64,000 nucleotides of DNA from Cordilura impudica (lineage: Eukaryota; Arthropoda; Insecta; Diptera; Scathophagidae): assembly GCA_963682025.1 (NCBI GenBank), contig OY821519.1, positions 159,767,457-159,831,456 on the forward strand, written 5' to 3'. Below, one piece after another: positions 10,716 to 21,120 of this stretch (positions are counted from its first letter, which is position 1; each line of letters starts with the position of its first letter). The notes beneath the pieces were generated by a model. That model worked only from the letters and a program-made list of their open reading frames with translations. It was not told the origin of the DNA and did not search any database. A program made the translations under genes and the position numbers.

Positions 10716-10728
10716 TTGCAAAAGGAGT

Positions 10729-10765
10729 AGATGTTTACACATCTCCCCTGTGATCGGACTCACAT
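10729..10765. repeat. 37-nt motif, inverted identical copy at 62241-62277
   Basis: Contains the palindrome AGATGTTTACACATCT and continues into CCCCTGTGATCGGACT. The reverse complement occurs with no mismatch at 62241-62277, inside a pogo-like element. Probably the end of a dispersed repeat family. Confidence 0.6.
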
Positions 10766-10884
10766 TGAGTTTTTTCTCTATACGTTCGAGATCTTTCAGC
10801 GATCGTTAATTGTGTAGGTTTCCGCCCGTCCTACACAGGCCACTGTTACTGCCATTGAACTCAACTTAAAATATGGCTGTTTTT

Positions 10885-11339
10885 TACATCACTGTTTCCA
10901 AATTGGCTTAATTTTGGCAGGATTAAAGTGTATCCGAGAAATAAGAAAAATCCTAAATTTAAGTTCACTGACGCATCTGGATCCGGAAATATGAGGTCTT
11001 GAATATCGGAAAAAACTATAAAAATGTACAAAGTTGTACTTACTTAATTATCATTTTCTTGATTAATATTATAGTGACGCAACTTATCAAGGTCGCATTT
11101 GAAAGGTTAATTAATTACCTTTAATTTGATATACAACATGATTTTTTTTTTTGGAAAGGTCAAAGGTCACATCTCTTGACCTATAATTCGGGAGGCTATA
11201 GCTGTAAAAACGACAATTTTAAAAATCTGAAAAAATATATGTTTAAGATTGGTTCCTTCCCTAAAGTTCCAAAAAATTTCAGACTGGGGGTATGCTTGGA
11301 TCCAGAAATATTTATCATAGAGTAAAGGTAGATATTTAA
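10885..11339 (+). repeat. Left terminal inverted repeat, DNA transposon copy 1
   Basis: The reverse complement matches 13962-14425, including GGAACTTTAGGGAAGGAACC, TATAGGTCAAGAGATGTGAC and GATAATTAAGTAAGTACAAC. Similarity weakens toward the outer tip. This left arm is not part of the duplicated segment. Confidence 0.75.
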
Positions 11340-11364
11340 CAAGTGAATTATTATTATTATGAAT

Positions 11365-11555
11365 GCTGTTGTTGTTGGCGTTGTTGGCGTTGTTGACATT
11401 ATTATGATGAATGCTGTTGTTGTTGTTGTTGGCGTTGTTGACATTATTATGATGAATGCTGTTGTTGTTGTTGTTGTTGTTGACATTATTATGATGAATG
11501 CTGTTGTTGTTGTTGTTGTTGTTGACATTATTATGATGAATGCTGTTGTTGTTGT
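11365..11555. repeat. GTT-rich minisatellite at the 3' end of the transposase gene
   Basis: Five GAATGCTGTTG starts separated by 36-45 bases, each unit being (GTT)n followed by GACATTATTATGAT. On the minus strand it encodes the final Gln run of the transposase and, in other frames, N/H or T/I repeats. The corresponding array in the second duplicated unit has three starts, and the left breakpoint of the duplication falls inside it. Confidence 0.85.
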
Positions 11556-12994
11556 TTAGTTTTATTATAAATATTTTCAATTACAAATTTGCTATCAGCG
11601 GAATAAATTTTAGCTTGTAATTGTGTTTTTGAAATTGGTATGAAGCTGTGCTGCTTTTGAGTTCCCGGAATTGTACGTAATCCTATAAATCTATCAGTTA
11701 GCAATTTCTCTTCTTCATAATCTTTTTCCGTTAAATATGCAAAGTTGCAGTTCTGAAGAGTTTGCTGACACCAATTATACAAGTGGAGAGGAGTAGTTAT
11801 CTGATCTTCGAATGGACGTTGCAAGCTGGCTCTTCGTGCTTCACGCTTTGCCGTTCCCCCAAGACCATCACTAGGTCCTTTGCCATGACTGGTAGCAAAG
11901 AAATGCCACTCAGCGGAACAATTAAAATCTTCGCTATGATGGCATAAATTGGCAAAGTTTTTTTTATTTTTAAATTGAGCGGAAGAACCGTCCGAAAAAT
12001 AAAAAATTTTCTTTGGTATTTTCAAAAACTTGTTTTTTAAAAACTCATTTAGGTGGCGATGAAATAAATGAACTGCTATGGTATTATGTATTAGACAGTC
12101 TGATATTATTATAAAATTTGTAGTTTCTAATTTTCCATTTGATTTGTAATAAATTGCTATTGGGTATAATGTGGCCAGGCTATTATTCCATAAAAAGCCT
12201 TGCACAGAATCCTGAACCACAAAAGTTGCATTTTCGGAGAAGTCGCAAATTACTAAATACTCATTTTCTTCCAACGCAGACTTTTTGTGAGCCATAAATG
12301 CACCCTGCTCTTTAGATACGAATGAATGGGGTAGAAGAGTTTGCAGTTTTTCGCATAAAGAATCCAGAAAAGAATCAGTTTCTTTAATAATAGTTTCCAA
12401 AGAGTCTCTATCTACACTTATCCACTGTTTATATATGATTTCATCAATTTCATTTTCTAATAATAATTCACCAAGTTTCTCTTTAAAATTTTGTATATCT
12501 GGACACATGCTACATCTGCCAAGGTAGCAATTTGGTGATGGGGGATTGCATATAAGTCTTTTTAAACAATCTTTATAAGTTTCCAGCACAAAATCCTGCA
12601 CATTTTCTGTCACTTTTTTCAGGTTTATTGCGTGGAGCATTAGTTTTGTATTTTGATGTATTTTACAAACACATACATTATGGCTTCCTGACGCATCAGC
12701 TAGAACCACATTTTTTGGCCGAAGTTCACAAAATTTAGAAATTCCAATAGTTATCCCTTCATGTTTTTCTTTAAATAAAGCATAAACTTCTCGAAGATTT
12801 CCGAGTAAAAGTCTTTTATTTTTTTTTACTTTTACACCATTTTCTGTTATTGACACGTAGTCTTTACATCCTGGTAGACATCTGCTGACATCATCAGTTT
12901 CATAAAAGATTTTCCCCACATCAACAATTTCTAATGGCAATCGTTTTCCAAGTTTTGGATTCGGTGTACTCAATACGCCTTCTGTCTCAACCAA
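11531..12994 (-). CDS. Transposase-like protein, main (C-terminal) part, copy 1
   Basis: About 487 residues in the same frame as the ORF above it (13007-13603), from which it is separated only by a TGA at 13007-13009. A Cys/His cluster (C108, C110, H113, then C149, C156, C161, C164) suggests a zinc module. Three strongly conserved acidic blocks follow: ICDFSEN (D251), FYFSDGSSAQFKN (D335) and ATSHGKGPSDGLGG (D376), then KREARRASLQRP. I infer an RNase H-like DD(D/E) catalytic core from their order and the TIR context; this is not demonstrated. No ATG opens the piece, supporting the single-protein view. The C-terminal KTKQQQQHSS tail comes from the minisatellite. Confidence 0.7.
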   Translation of the reverse strand: MVETEGVLSTPNPKLGKRLPLEIVDVGKIFYETDDVSRCLPGCKDYVSITENGVKVKKNKRLLLGNLREVYALFKEKHEGITIGISKFCELRPKNVVLADASGSHNVCVCKIHQNTKLMLHAINLKKVTENVQDFVLETYKDCLKRLICNPPSPNCYLGRCSMCPDIQNFKEKLGELLLENEIDEIIYKQWISVDRDSLETIIKETDSFLDSLCEKLQTLLPHSFVSKEQGAFMAHKKSALEENEYLVICDFSENATFVVQDSVQGFLWNNSLATLYPIAIYYKSNGKLETTNFIIISDCLIHNTIAVHLFHRHLNEFLKNKFLKIPKKIFYFSDGSSAQFKNKKNFANLCHHSEDFNCSAEWHFFATSHGKGPSDGLGGTAKREARRASLQRPFEDQITTPLHLYNWCQQTLQNCNFAYLTEKDYEEEKLLTDRFIGLRTIPGTQKQHSFIPISKTQLQAKIYSADSKFVIENIYNKTKQQQQHSS

Positions 12995-13006
12995 GTTTTT
13001 TACCTT

Positions 13007-13603
13007 TCATGCCATGAAATTTGTTATTTGAAATTCCTCCTCCATTCTTTTCAATGTCCAGCTTTTAGGTAAAATAGTTAAAAGTTGAATTTTATCACTG
13101 TTTTTAGTTATTGATTTAAACTTTTCTTTTAGTTGTTCGATTATTTCCGATTCTGGGCATACGTGAGAGGTTGAAGGTGTTGAATTTGGGAAAATGTTGG
13201 TTTTAATTGATGTTGTTATTTTTTCTAACTTTCTAGTTGTATACCCTTTTAATGGAATTTTTCTCGAACATATTGGAGATTCTTGTAAATATGTTAAACT
13301 TTCGTTTAACTTAGAAATTCGAACATCTCCCGAAACTGATGCTTCACTTTCCGAGTCTGAAGTCTCGTTTTCTGGCTCGTTCATAGATTGAATATTATTG
13401 TTTACACTTCCTTTTAATTTATAAAGTTCTCTTCTGCATATATCACATATTTTATTTGATATTGAAATGTTATTACTAATTCCAGTCATCCATTGCTGAA
13501 CTTTTCGAAGTCCTCTTGCATTCCGGACATGAGCAACTTTTTTAAATGGATTACAACAATATATTGTATTATATGACATATTGTTTACAGAGGCAAAAAA
13601 CAA
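13007..13603 (-). CDS. Transposase-like protein, N-terminal part, copy 1
   Basis: 198 residues starting at ATG 13601-13603. An N-terminal CC...C..C pattern (YCCNPF, then ICDICRREL) could form a treble-clef or zinc finger for DNA binding. A Ser/Glu-rich acidic linker follows, then a helical segment (IIEQLKEKFKSITKNSDKIQLL). It ends ITNFMA-stop. The frame then continues unchanged into the main part, where family members have a sense codon. The 198 residues are identical in the second copy. Confidence 0.65.
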   Translation of the reverse strand: MFFASVNNMSYNTIYCCNPFKKVAHVRNARGLRKVQQWMTGISNNISISNKICDICRRELYKLKGSVNNNIQSMNEPENETSDSESEASVSGDVRISKLNESLTYLQESPICSRKIPLKGYTTRKLEKITTSIKTNIFPNSTPSTSHVCPESEIIEQLKEKFKSITKNSDKIQLLTILPKSWTLKRMEEEFQITNFMA

Positions 13604-13961
13604 TCACTTTGAACACTTTTGGTTTCATTTAAAAATATTGATTTTATAGCAACACATGTGGTTTTTTAAAGCAACGTGCTTAGAATGGTTTTTTTTCGTG
13701 GTGCTTCCTTTGACTTCTCGTTTTTCAATAATTTCTCTATATCCAAGTTATTTGACACTAAGAACCACACCCGACAACATTTATACTGTTGTCTCGCTCT
13801 AACATAATTACCTGACAAACCAACCCTAACACAGGTCTGTACTGAGTACAGTACAGAGCTAAAGAACCAGAAACAAATAGCGGCGTGCGTGCATAGCCCG
13901 CCGACGCTCACGAGCACAACCAACCACATTCATAAACAGTAACAGTAACAGCACCGACTTT

Positions 13962-14425
13962 TTAAATATCTACCTTTACTCTATGATAAATATTTCTGGA
14001 TCCAAGCATATCCCGAGTCTGAAATTTTTTGGAACTTTAGGGAAGGAACCAATCTTAAACATATATTTTTTTCAGATTTTTAAAATTGTCGTTTTTACAG
14101 CTATAGCTTCCCGAATTATAGGTCAAGAGATGTGACCTTGGACCTTTCCAAAAAAAAAAATCATGTTGTATATCAAATTAAAGGAAATTAATTAACCTTT
14201 CAAATGCAACCTTGATGAGTTGCGTAACTATAATACTTTTCACGAAAATGATAATTAAGTAAGTACAACTTTGTAAATTTTGACCTTTTTTTTACGATTT
14301 TCAAGACCACATATTTCCGGATACAGAAGTGCCAGTGCCCTCAAACTTTTTACTTATTTTAGTTCTGTAATAATCTGTCTTCCTACGAAAAATCATACAA
14401 TTTGGAGAAGGTAGTGTACACCCAT
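13962..14425 (-). repeat. Right terminal inverted repeat, DNA transposon copy 1
   Basis: Partner of 10885-11339. It is also present as the only remaining arm of copy 2 (about 18936-19366), where about 34 bases around the GACCTTGGACCTTTCC segment are missing. A 87-residue frame between this arm and the ATG (13666-13929) has no family resemblance and probably corresponds to 5' UTR. Confidence 0.75.
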
Positions 14426-14633
14426 TGGTTGATTTGACATGGAATTACCCAAATTCAATTTGTATATTAAGAATAACCCCACGAAGCCACTAACTAGGCT
14501 TGTCTGTAGGATGATAAAAAAGGTTAATAATATAAAAATGTTTACATGTTTTGATAGTTCATTGCAAATTTATAAAATGTTTTCTGATTTTATTTTCTGT
14601 GTTTAGGATGTTTAATGGCAGCATCTTAAATAT

Positions 14634-15349
14634 AAGCTCTGTTCGTTTACTTTCCCAGTAAAAACATGTAAAAACCGAAATTTCAAAGAGTAAGAAAAAT
14701 TAGTTCCCAAAAACATAAATATCCCAAATAGTAAACGAACAGCAATTTGTAAGAATTTGCAAGTTCATTGAAATAGCTGATTATAAACACATTTGAAAGT
14801 GAAGAAGTCAAAGTCTAAATTAAAAAAAGAAATATACCTTAATTAGAAGAATTTATTTTATTTAACATGTAAAACTATTCATTGAAACTAATATTACCTA
14901 TTGCTTTTGAAAATAAACATTTATTATGAAAGAAATTGGCAGATAGATACACATATTTTTTTTTTGGCAGAAACCGGTTTTAAAAGATTAAAATTAATGA
15001 AACCTTGTTATGTCAATATTTACTTAGTTCTTCCATCTTTAATTTCCTCGGAATTATTATTTAAAATTTTTGCACAAAAATAGAATATTAGTATTTTTAT
15101 TTTTTATTTGCCACAAAACTCAATCATGTTTTTCAAACATATGTATGTTTTTTCTTGCTTGCTAATTCTTACTGGCAAAAATATATCTAGTAAAAACTAG
15201 CAAGTTTTCAAAAAATGAACTGTTACTTTACGCTCTCATTTGCTCTCTTTTACTGGTTTTTTTTTTTAAGTACTGTTCGTTTAATCCAGTAAATTTTGTG
15301 ATAATTTGTACAAATTGTTACAAATTATCGCGTAAACGAACAAAGCTAT
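14634..15349. mobile_element. MITE-like element with AAGCTCTGTTCGTTTAC ends, copy 1
   Basis: The ends AAGCTCTGTTCGTTTAC (14634) and GTAAACGAACAAAGCT (15332-15347) are inverted. Two further internal copies of the GTTCGTTTA core face each other at about 14730 and 15280, giving a subterminal-repeat pattern typical of non-autonomous DNA elements. There is no coding frame of note. Repeated in the second unit at 19576-20294. Confidence 0.55.
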
Positions 15350-15399
15350 TGTTGGTAGGGTTACTGATAGGGTGTTCCTTTTATAATTATTTTTGTGTT

Positions 15400-16175
15400 C
15401 TACTTTGTATTAGTATTGTATAATAGATTCTTTTTATCTGCAGCACCTCAAGTTTTTTCGATATTGAGTCTTCTTCGTTTATGTTGTTGATTGTATTGTT
15501 GGTTGTTGAGAAGCGATAGTTTTTCCAAAGTAATTTTAGCAGTCTGTTTTGGTTTGTCTGAAGCGTTCGACAGTTATACCGTGTCTTATGTAGGATTCTA
15601 CTAAAGAGGGATAGGCTTGTTTCAGCACACTATATGTAGAAGATGGTACAGCATGAACGAAGTTGACCGAAGTTTTTTATGCAGGTGTTCTATGTGCAAA
15701 GTTTTGGCCCACGTATACTCCTAGATATTTGTATGTATTGGCCAGCTCTATGTGGGTTTCACATGTGTCATACGTATTTTGTTGATCTGCGTTGTTACTG
15801 ATGGCAGATTTGTGCAGACAGTCTGTGTCGTGAAATTTTAGATTAATATTTGAGTATCCAATATATGGTGGTTTAATGTGCATTGCTTTTGTTTTGCTAG
15901 CGTTGATGATCAATCCATTGTCATGACACCATTTTGGCACTATATTCAATTCTTGTTGCATGGTATCTATAGCAGCATTAATGTTTTTACCTGCAACAAC
16001 AATTGTGGTATCATCTGCATAAGCATACGTAGTGCTGTTTTTTTTTACCATGTTTATCATATCGTTGGCGTAAAGTATATACAGAATTGGTCCTAACTTT
16101 GATCCTTGTGGCACTCCATGATTTGACGGTGTTTTGTTGCTAAGGTTGTTGTTTATTTTAACTCGGTAGTTTCTT
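15400..16175 (-). pseudogene. Non-LTR retrotransposon RT, 3' half, copy 1
   Basis: HGVPQGSKLGPILYILYANDM, then YAYADDTTIVV with the catalytic YADD, then GLIINASKTKAMHI and YKYLGVYVGQNF: RT motifs of a jockey/I-type non-LTR element. Beyond 15677 the frame shifts but C-terminal residues can be followed (ILHKTRYNCRTLQ, LLKLLWKNYRF) to about 15400. The 5' half is at 41259-41690; the split was made by element A. PKWC versus AKWC near 15940 is one of the few differences from copy 2. Confidence 0.75.
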
Positions 16176-16390
16176 TATGATGTGTGGTGACAGAATATTT
16201 AAATGTGTAGACAGCTAAGACTGGAAAGAACCATCGAGCCAGTCTTAGGAGGAATTTTCTCATGTGCTTTCCTCAAAGCAGTGCTCGTGTGCACGCTAGA
16301 TGCACTTGTTGGACAAGAGATAGAGAGTTGCACTTTGGCAGACTTCTGCCAGTTGATTTGCACTTTGGCAGACTTTGCCAGTATTATTGC
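16176..16390 (-). repeat. Truncated LTR fragment of element A at the end of duplicated unit 1
   Basis: The first 215 bases of the LTR found in full at 21121-22762, from TATGATGTGTGGTGACAG to GCCAGTATTATTGC. It then joins the GTT minisatellite at the tandem-duplication junction. A plus-strand frame through it is non-coding. Confidence 0.85.
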
Positions 16391-16503
16391 TGTTGTTGTT
16401 GTTGTTGGCGTTGTTGACATTATTATGATGAATGCTGTTGTTGTTGTTGTTGTTGACATTATTATGATGAATGCTGTTGTTGTTGTTGTTGTTGTTGACA
16501 TTA

Positions 16504-17975
16504 TTATGATGAATGCTGTTGTTGTTGTTTAGTTTTATTATAAATGTTTTCAATTACAAATTTGCTATCAGCGGAATAAATTTTAGCTTGTAATTGTGTT
16601 TTTGAAATTGGTATGAAGCTGTGCTGCTTTTGAGTTCCCGGAATTGTACGTAATCCTATAAATCTATCAGTTAGCAATTTCTCTTCTTCATAATCTTTTT
16701 CCGTTAAATATGCAAAGTTGCAGTTCTGAAGAGTTTGCTGACACCAATTATACAAGTGGAGAGGAGTAGTTATCTGATCTTCGAATGGACGTTGCAAGCT
16801 GGCTCTTCGTGCTTCACGCTTTGCCGTTCCCCCAAGACCATCACTAGGTCCTTTGCCATGACTGGTAGCAAAGAAATGCCACTCAGCGGAACAATTAAAA
16901 TCTTCGCTATGATGGCATAAATTGGCAAAGTTTTTTTTATTTTTAAATTGAGCGGAAGAACCGTCCGAAAAATAAAAAATTTTCTTTGGTATTTTCAAAA
17001 ACTTGTTTTTTAAAAACTCATTTAGGTGGCGATGAAATAAATGAACTGCTATGGTATTATGTATTAGACAGTCTGATATTATTATAAAATTTGTAGTTTC
17101 TAATTTTCCATTTGATTTGTAATAAATTGCTATTGGGTATAATGTGGCCAGGCTATTATTCCATAAAAAGCCTTGCACAGAATCCTGAACCACAAAAGTT
17201 GCATTTTCGGAGAAGTCGCAAATTACTAAATACTCATTTTCTTCCAACGCAGACTTTTTGTGAGCCATAAATGCACCCTGCTCTTTAGATACGAATGAAT
17301 GGGGTAGAAGAGTTTGCAGTTTTTCGCATAAAGAATCCAGAAAAGAATCAGTTTCTTTAATAATAGTTTCCAAAGAGTCTCTATCTACACTTATCCACTG
17401 TTTATATATGATTTCATCAATTTCATTTTCTAATAATAATTCACCAAGTTTCTCTTTAAAATTTTGTATATCTGGACACATGCTACATCTGCCAAGGTAG
17501 CAATTTGGTGATGGGGGATTGCATATAAGTCTTTTTAAACAATCTTTATAAGTTTCCAGCACAAAATCCTGCACATTTTCTGTCACTTTTTTCAGGTTTA
17601 TTGCGTGGAGCATTAGTTTTGTATTTTGATGTATTTTACAAACACATACATTATGGCTTCCTGACGCATCAGCTAGAACCAAATTTTTTGGCCGAAGTTC
17701 ACAAAATTTAGAAATTCCAATAGTTATCCCTTCATGTTTTTCTTTAAATAAAGCATAAACTTCTCGAAGATTTCCGAGTAAAAGTCTTTTATTTTTTTTT
17801 TACTTTTACACCATTTTCTGTTATTGACACGTAGTCTTTACATCCTGGTAGACATCTGCTGACATCATCAGTTTCATAAAAGATTTTCACCACATCAACA
17901 ATTTCTAATGGCAATCGTTTTCCAAGTTTTGGATTCGGTGTACTCAATACGCCTTCTGTCTCAACCAAGTTTTTT
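16504..17975 (-). pseudogene. Transposase-like protein, main part, copy 2 (frameshifted)
   Basis: Identical in sequence to the copy 1 product over the last 390 residues (16504-17682), with all three acidic blocks present. Upstream, the T-run at about 17800 has 10 instead of 9 T, shifting the frame and disconnecting the first roughly 100 residues of this part. It also inherits the in-frame TGA at the join to the N-terminal ORF. Hence it has at least two breaks where copy 1 has one. Confidence 0.75.
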
Positions 17976-17980
17976 ACCTT

Positions 17981-18577
17981 TCATGCCATGAAATTTGTTA
18001 TTTGAAATTCCTCCTCCATTCTTTTCAATGTCCAGCTTTTAGGTAAAATAGTTAAAAGTTGAATTTTATCACTGTTTTTAGTTATTGATTTAAACTTTTC
18101 TTTTAGTTGTTCGATTATTTCCGATTCTGGGCATACGTGAGAGGTTGAAGGTGTTGAATTTGGGAAAATGTTGGTTTTAATTGATGTTGTTATTTTTTCT
18201 AACTTTCTAGTTGTATACCCTTTTAATGGAATTTTTCTCGAACATATTGGAGATTCTTGTAAATATGTTAAACTTTCGTTTAACTTAGAAATTCGAACAT
18301 CTCCCGAAACTGATGCTTCACTTTCCGAGTCTGAAGTCTCGTTTTCTGGCTCGTTCATAGATTGAATATTATTGTTTACACTTCCTTTTAATTTATAAAG
18401 TTCTCTTCTGCATATATCACATATTTTATTTGATATTGAAATGTTATTACTAATTCCAGTCATCCATTGCTGAACTTTTCGAAGTCCTCTTGCATTCCGG
18501 ACATGAGCAACTTTTTTAAATGGATTACAACAATATATTGTATTATATGACATATTGTTTACAGAGGCAAAAAACAA
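17981..18577 (-). CDS. Transposase-like protein, N-terminal part, copy 2
   Basis: The same 198 residues as 13007-13603, including the Cys pairs and the terminal stop. The same comments on zinc-finger-like Cys and acidic linker apply. The perfect identity points to a very recent duplication or to conversion between the units. Confidence 0.65.
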   Translation of the reverse strand: MFFASVNNMSYNTIYCCNPFKKVAHVRNARGLRKVQQWMTGISNNISISNKICDICRRELYKLKGSVNNNIQSMNEPENETSDSESEASVSGDVRISKLNESLTYLQESPICSRKIPLKGYTTRKLEKITTSIKTNIFPNSTPSTSHVCPESEIIEQLKEKFKSITKNSDKIQLLTILPKSWTLKRMEEEFQITNFMA

Positions 18578-19575
18578 TCACTTTGAACACTTTTGGTTTT
18601 ATTTAAAAATATTGATTTTATAGCAACACATGTGGTTTTTTAAAGCAACGTGCTTAGAATGGTTTTTTTTCGTGGTGCTTCCTTTGACTTCTCGTTTTTC
18701 AATAATTTCTCTATATCCAAGTTATTTGACACTAAGAACCACACCCGACAACATTTATACTGTTGTCTCGCTCTAACATAATTACCTGACAAACCAACCC
18801 TAACACAGGTCTGTACTGAGTACAGTACAGAGCTAAAGAACCAGAAACAAATAGCGGCGTGCGTGCATAGCCCGCCGACGCTCACGAGCACAACCAACCA
18901 CATTCATAAACAGTAACAGTAACAGCACCGACTTTTTAAATATCTACCTTTACTCTATGATAAATATTTCTGTATCCAAGCATACCCCCAGTCTGAAATT
19001 TTTTGGAACTTTAGGGAAGGAACCAATCTTAAACATATATTTTTTTCAGATTTTTAAAATTGTCGTTTTTACAGCTATAGCTTCCCGAATTATAGGTCAA
19101 GAGATGTGTGTATATCAAATTAAAGGAAATTAATTAACCTTTCAAATGCAACCTTGATGAGTTGCGTAACTATAATACTTTTCACGAAAATGATAATTAA
19201 GTAAGTACAACTTTGTAAATTTTGACCTTTTTTTTACGATTTTCAAGACCACATATTTCCGGATACAGAAGTGCCAGTGCCCTCAAACTTTTTACTTATT
19301 TTAGTTCTGTAATAATCTGTCTTCCTACGAAAAATCATACAATTTGGAGAAGGTAGTGTACACCCATTGGTTGATTTGACATGGAATTACCCAAATTCAA
19401 TTTGTATATTAAGAATAACCCCACGAAGCCACTAACTAGGCTTGTCTGTAGGATGATAAAAAAGGTTAATAATATAAAAATGTTTACATGTTTTGATAGT
19501 TCATTGCAAATTTATAAAATGTTTTCTGATTTTATTTTCTGTGTTTAGGATGTTCAATGGCAGCATCTTAAATAT

Positions 19576-20294
19576 AAGCTCTGTTCGTTTACTTTCCCAG
19601 TAAAAACATGTAAAAACCGAAATTTCAAAGAGTAAGAAAAATTAGTTCCCAAAAACATAAATATCCCAAATAGTAAACGAACAGCAATTTGTAAGAATTT
19701 GCAAGTTCATTGAAATAGCTGATTATAAACACATTTGAAAGTGAAGAAGAAGTCAAAGTCTAAATTAAAAAGAGAAATATACCTTAATTAGAAGAATTTA
19801 TTTTATTTAACATGTAAAACTATTCATTGAAACTAATATTACCTATTGCTTTTGAAAATAAACATTTATTATGAAAGAAATTGGCAGATAGATACACATA
19901 TTTTTTTTTTGGCAGAAACCGGTTTTAAAAGATTAAAATTAATGAAACCTTGTTATGTCAATATTTACTTAGTTCTTCCATCTTTAATTTCCTCGGAATT
20001 ATTATTTAAAATTTTTGCACAAAAATAGAATATTAGTATTTTTATTTTTTATTTGCCACAAAACTCAATCATGTTTTTCAAACATATGTATGTTTTTTCT
20101 TGCTTGCTAATTCTTACTGGCAAAAATATATCTAGTAAAAACTAGCAAGTTTTCAAAAAATGAACTGTTACTTTACGCTCTCATTTGCTCTCTTTTACTG
20201 GTTTTTTTTTTTAAGTACTGTTCGTTTAATCCAGTAAATTTTGTGATAATTTGTACAAATTGTTACAAATTATCGCGTAAACGAACAAAGCTAT
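19576..20294. mobile_element. MITE-like element, copy 2
   Basis: Duplicate of 14634-15349 with the same inverted AAGCTCTGTTCGTTTAC-type ends. A 3-base GAA gain near 19747 distinguishes it. Confidence 0.55.
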
Positions 20295-20344
20295 TGTTGG
20301 TAGGGTTACTGATAGGGTGTTCCTTTTATAATTATTTTTGTGTT

Positions 20345-21120
20345 CTACTTTGTATTAGTATTGTATAATAGATTCTTTTTATCTGCAGCACCTCAAGTTT
20401 TTTCGATATTGAGTCTTCTTCGTTTATGTTGTTGATTGTATTGTTGGTTGTTGAGAAGCGATAGTTTTTCCAAAGTAATTTTAGCAGTCTGTTTTGGTTT
20501 GTCTGAAGCGTTCGACAGTTATACCGTGTCTTATGTAGGATTCTACTAAAGAGGGATAGGCTTGTTTCAGCACACTATATGTAGAAGATGGTACAGCATG
20601 AACGAAGTTGACCGAAGTTTTTTATGCAGGTGTTCTATGTGCAAAGTTTTGGCCCACGTATACTCCTAGATATTTGTATGTATTGGCCAGCTCTATGTGG
20701 GTTTCACATGTGTCATACGTATTTTGTTGATCTGCGTTGTTACTGATGGCAGATTTGTGCAGACAGTCTGTGTCGTGAAATTTTAGATTAATATTTGAGT
20801 ATCCAATATATGGTGGTTTAATGTGCATTGCTTTTGTTTTGCTAGCGTTGATGATCAATCCATTGTCATGACACCATTTTGCCACTATATTCAATTCTTG
20901 TTGCATGGTATCTATAGCAGCATTAATGTTTTTACCTGCAACAACAATTGTGGTATCATCTGCATAAGCATACGTAGTGCTGTTTTTTTTTACCATGTTT
21001 ATCATATCGTTGGCGTAAAGTATATACAGAATTGGTCCTAACTTTGATCCTTGTGGCACTCCATGATTTGACGGTGTTTTGTTGCTAAGGTTGTTGTTTA
21101 TTTTAACTCGGTAGTTTCTT
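20345..21120 (-). pseudogene. Non-LTR retrotransposon RT, 3' half, copy 2
   Basis: Same as 15400-16175 (PQGS, YADD and the C-terminal segments). This copy abuts the intact LTR of element A at 21120. Plus-strand TTCT at 21116-21119 is the target duplication matched by TTCT at 41255-41258 beyond the other LTR, and it places the insertion just upstream of the PQGS motif. Confidence 0.75.

Larger units (their letters stand above)
10885..14425 (-). mobile_element. DNA transposon with ~450-bp terminal inverted repeats, copy 1
   Basis: About 455 bp at 10885-11339 reappears inverted at 13962-14425. The inner parts are strongly similar and the tips are more diverged. Between them, on the minus strand, lies a single transposase-like reading frame (13603 to 11531). 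I recognise the protein as one of a widespread arthropod and cnidarian transposon-borne family usually annotated as uncharacterised. The arms differ from each other much more than this copy differs from copy 2, so the element is old and the tandem duplication recent. The tips are too eroded to call a target duplication. Confidence 0.7.
11415..16390 (+). repeat. Tandem segmental duplication, unit 1 (~4.98 kb)
   Basis: Contains most of the DNA transposon (minus its left arm), the MITE, the non-LTR RT 3' half and 215 bases of the element A LTR. It is almost identical to 16391-21335. The junction TATTATTGC|TGTTGTTG shares TGC with both parents, i.e. about 3 bp of microhomology. Confidence 0.9.
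16391..19366 (-). mobile_element. DNA transposon copy 2 (left arm missing)
   Basis: Produced by the tandem duplication, not by transposition: it begins within the minisatellite and has no left terminal inverted repeat. The right arm is at about 18936-19366 with an internal gap of about 34 bases. It cannot be a mobile unit on its own. Confidence 0.8.

Noticed and set aside
10554..10763. YFRK-repeat protein
   Set aside because: Produced by the 20-24 base tandem repeat; no start context or homology.
11196..11580. Long N/H-, T/I- or V/D-rich frames on both strands of the GTT array (also 16199-16553)
   Set aside because: All frames of the minisatellite are open; none shows family conservation except the Gln tail of the transposase.
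13666..13929. An 87-residue ORF upstream of the transposase ATG as a separate gene
   Set aside because: Lies between the TIR and the ATG, lacks family resemblance and is better read as 5' UTR.
16203..16390. Plus-strand ORF in the LTR fragment (also at 21148-21387)
   Set aside because: Lies in an LTR, is cut by the duplication junction and has no domain.
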